64,000 nt of DNA from Lithospermum erythrorhizon (taxonomy: Eukaryota; Streptophyta; Magnoliopsida; Boraginales; Boraginaceae), in NCBI GenBank assembly GCA_019722365.1, contig JADFUC010002331.1, forward strand, positions 248,001 through 312,000. Direction: 5' to 3'. Numbering within the stretch: the first letter of the stretch is position 1; every line of letters starts with the position of its first letter. The translations under genes and the position numbers were made by a program. This document shows positions 61,173-64,000 of the stretch, in pieces. A model generated the notes under the pieces. The model was not told the DNA's origin. It did no database searches and saw nothing but the letters and a program-made list of their open reading frames with translations.

Positions 61173-62779
61173 TAAAGTGAGTGTTCGCTCTATAATTGGT
61201 CTTGAATCGGGACAATTTGGCGCTCTCTATTGCTAGGTTCATTAGTTACATCTTTATAACTTTATTGTCTCTGTGTTGGGCCTAACTGGACCAAAAGAGT
61301 ACACATAAAGACCTTTAAATAATATTTGGGTCCACCGAGCAAAGAACATGGTTTAATGCTCTCAAAGAAAAGTTTACTATATTTGGCAATTGGCATCATA
61401 TTAATGACTTAAATTTATCCGTCTCGCCAAATTATTAACTCATGCTCAATTTTATCCTTATTATTTCAAATCGGATAAAATTAAAGATTGAATTACTGTT
61501 TTCGGTCGGTTGAGGATTCCATCTATTATCTATACTATATATACATAAATAGAGATTTGTTGGTTATTTGAGCACGACAAAATTTTTCTTCATTTAATGC
61601 CTTTAGTAATTATAAATTATCACATTTTAATTGGAGGACATAATAATTTGTGATAAATTAATGCTTCCATAAGCTTAATGTAAGACAATAACTTTTCACT
61701 ATATAATATATTAATTTGCTTTTAACTACATCATATAACTATCTCGAACTTTAAATCTATATTGTTATATATGTCATAAAAATTATAGAAAAAAATAAAA
61801 TTTGAAGATAAAGTATGAATCAAGTATATTGTTACGTTAAAAATATTGTTGGTAAGTATTTAACCAATTTCACAGCGCGTTAAATGTATCCGAATCTTAG
61901 TAAACTACATATTGCTAGTAAACTTTAAAATAAACAAAATTTGAGTGAAAAAAATGCGTGTTTAAAAAAAATAAAAACATTCATCCATAATATTTAATTC
62001 TAAATAAAACTATTCTTCACAAAAATATATCGCTCATATGCCCTCCCTCTCCGGCTACGTTCTTCATAATTACTCTCCCACACGTAATACTCTATTCACT
62101 CGCAACATAAATTTTGAAAATATTTAATTAATAAAGAATATAAATCGATATACCATTCCTAAATTATTTAATAATCAAAATTAGATGACACATAATTTGA
62201 TTTGAATGAGATTGGAAACTATGAAATATATTTTAAAATATATTTTCACAAAAGACATACAACCTATTAAAAAATATTTAATTTCAACATTCAAACAATC
62301 AACTCATCAAAATAAAAAATCAAAAAAATTAACTAAAATTTCCAACTCAAATCATAAATCATCAAATACAATTCAAAATTACCCCTCACTCTTTCCAAAT
62401 ATTCATAACTACCCCTTTATTTATTCTAAATTACAAACTCACCCCAAACCAAAAATGTCCAACCTCACAATTCCTATTATTATCAACTTTAGAAAATTAC
62501 AAAACCAACACATATAAAATCAACTTATTACACATTCGCACATATTTTCATATACACATTTCCAGGTCTGTCTTCTTCACGATCTCTCTCTAAAAATATA
62601 TTTTTATATATTTATTTTATATATATAACAGTATACATATATATATATATATTAATATAATGTTATTGTTTTAAGAGATTTTTATAGGTACATGATTGAT
62701 TTAATATGGTTTATTTGTTGTTGCAGTTTTATTGGTTGAATTATCATTTTGAAGCACTAAAAGTGAAATTATAGGATAA

Positions 62780-63330
62780 AGGGGGGCTTAAAGATTGGAT
62801 TTTTTTTGTTGGTTTAAGATTTTGGAGGGATTAATTGGTGGATTATAGAGGGTTTGATTGAGGAGTTATTAATTGAAGACCTAAAAGTGGGATTAAACTA
62901 GAAAGGGGGATTAAAGATTGGATTTTTTTGTTGGTTTAGGGATTTGAAGGGTTAATTGGTGAATTATAGGGGCTTGATTGAGGAATTATTAATTGAAGAC
63001 CTAAAAGTGGAATTAAACTAGAAAATTGTATTAAAGATTGAATTTTTTTGGTTGGTTTAGGGATTTTAAGGGATTAATTGGTGAATTATAGGGTTTGATT
63101 GAGGAATTATTAATTGAAGGCCTAAAAGTGGGGTTAAAGTAGAAAAGGATATTAAAGATTTGATTTTTTTTTGTTGGTTTATTGATTTGAGGGGATTAAT
63201 TGGTGGATTATAGGGGTTTGATTGAGGAATTATCATTTGAAGACCTGAAAGTGAAACTAGACTATTCAAGGGGGATTAATGATTGGATTTTTTTGCTGAT
63301 TTAGGGTTCTGAAGCGATTTATTAGGGGAT
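62780..63330. repeat. ~120 bp tandem repeat, about five copies
   Basis: Each unit has, in order, GATTGGATTTTTTTGTTGGT, GGGATTAATTGGTGGATTAT, GGGTTTGATTGAGGAATTAT and GAAGACCTAAAAGTGG. The last copy is the most diverged. The array lies just before the unrecognised gene at 63505, probably in its 5' leader or a leader intron. Confidence 0.9.
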
Positions 63331-63504
63331 TTTAGGTGGTTTTTGGAGGAATTAGGCTAGGGTTTTGTCTAGGAAATAGAGGTTGGGTGATGAAATTGTT
63401 GGGGTGAGGGGAGTGGAAGGTTATAGGAGTGGAGGGATTTGATTGAATTTGATGGTTATCAGCAGCTGCTGGGAAGACGTGGAAAATGCTTATCGGTCAT
63501 TATT

Positions 63505-63962
63505 ATGCATGGATCGTTACTTCGGGAAGGTGAAGGTGAAGCTCATCGCAGGAGAATCTGGCACATGCCCTCGCCCAAATCTGTTTCTGATCGTTTTTTG
63601 AAGGTAGCAGCTTTGTTGTTCGAACTTTTATTGTTTCTTTGTAATTTTTTTAAATACTATTTTCTTTTGTGTTCAGTTTGATTGGTTTATTGTCAATTAT
63701 TATTGGGTATGTTCGTTTATGTGTCTGCCTTCTGTTTGACAAACCCATATCATGTTAGATTTGTTCCTAGAGATGTCACTAGATTTTGTTCTTTTATCTG
63801 CTGATTCTATACGTTTCAGAGTGAGAGAATGCATCCAGCATTTGTTTCCAAATATTTTTGCTGAAACAAATTCACATAATGTCCCTGGTTTAAAATTGTA
63901 GTTATTCATTTTGGTTGATGTCCAACAGCCTCTGGACGTGTGCCATTGTTACGGTTTTGTGG
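63505..63962 (+). CDS. Unrecognised gene, 5' exons only (runs off the window)
   Basis: I do not recognise this protein. Exon 63505-63603 would encode MHGSLLREGEGEAHRRRIWH and then MPSPKSVSDRFLK, with an AAG/GTAGCA donor. A second exon at 63929-63962 (after caacag, before GTGAGT) joins in phase to give PLDVCHCYGFV. Normal codon mix and good splice sites suggest a real gene starting here. The frame is also open upstream of the ATG to about 63439, and an overlapping frame has an ATG at 63452, so the start is uncertain. The tandem repeat lies upstream. Confidence 0.45.
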
Positions 63963-64000
63963 GTGAGTATCAATGAAGTATTCTGTAGTCAACGATTGGT

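Larger units (their letters stand above)
56401..62760. other. Long AT-rich spacer
   Basis: Contains the BRO1 5' flank, an (AG)n tract at about 57648-57665, TACGGAGTA at 59131, two MITE-like elements (59538-59820, 60937-61172) and a (TA)n tract near 62620-62660. A small GC-richer island at 59930-60125 is open on both strands but unassigned. No exon chain was found. Confidence 0.55.

Overview
This is eukaryotic nuclear DNA from a flowering plant, most likely a eudicot. The genes have many short exons in AT-rich surroundings. Their products are plant-specific (tonoplast aquaporin, FHA-AAA ATPase, GTE bromodomain protein, small LysM proteins), and the gaps hold decayed Ty1-copia elements and MITE-like repeats. 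I cannot name the species. The exon chains below were built by joining phase-compatible exons at visible splice sites; no transcripts were used.

Layout. 0-1.1 kb: 3' part of a TIP3-like aquaporin (+). 1.1-4.9 kb: AT-rich spacer. 4.9-16.3 kb: a 28-exon FHA + AAA ATPase gene (+). 17.5-21.6 kb: two tandem genes for secreted proteins with two LysM domains each (+). 22.2-24.6 kb: a mitochondrial-type adenylate kinase-like gene (-) with a degenerate P-loop. 25.7-29.0 kb: NOP56, the box C/D snoRNP core protein (+), divergent from the kinase gene, with telo-box and GGCCCATT motifs upstream. 30.4-34.2 kb: a GTE8-type BET protein (-). 35.5-41.7 kb: a decayed Ty1-copia retrotransposon in minus orientation with two short LTRs. 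41.8-47.9 kb: lunapark (-), whose first intron is swollen by copia fragments. 50.0-51.1 kb: a truncated copia gag remnant (+). 53.4-56.4 kb: a BRO1-domain protein (-). 56.4-62.7 kb: AT-rich spacer with MITE-like elements. 62.8-63.3 kb: a ~120 bp tandem repeat ahead of an unrecognised gene that runs off the right edge.

The genes are independent, mostly housekeeping genes and not a cluster. No operon-like, CRISPR-like or biosynthetic cluster logic is present, and I did not find a wholly new system. The oddest signals are: a BRO1 intron bounded by an exact 22 bp direct repeat of exon sequence and apparently using a GC donor; two successive GC-AG introns at the start of the FHA-AAA gene; loss of the usual P-loop in the adenylate kinase-like protein; tandem LysM genes whose intron ends share sequence; and heavy copia invasion of the lunapark locus.
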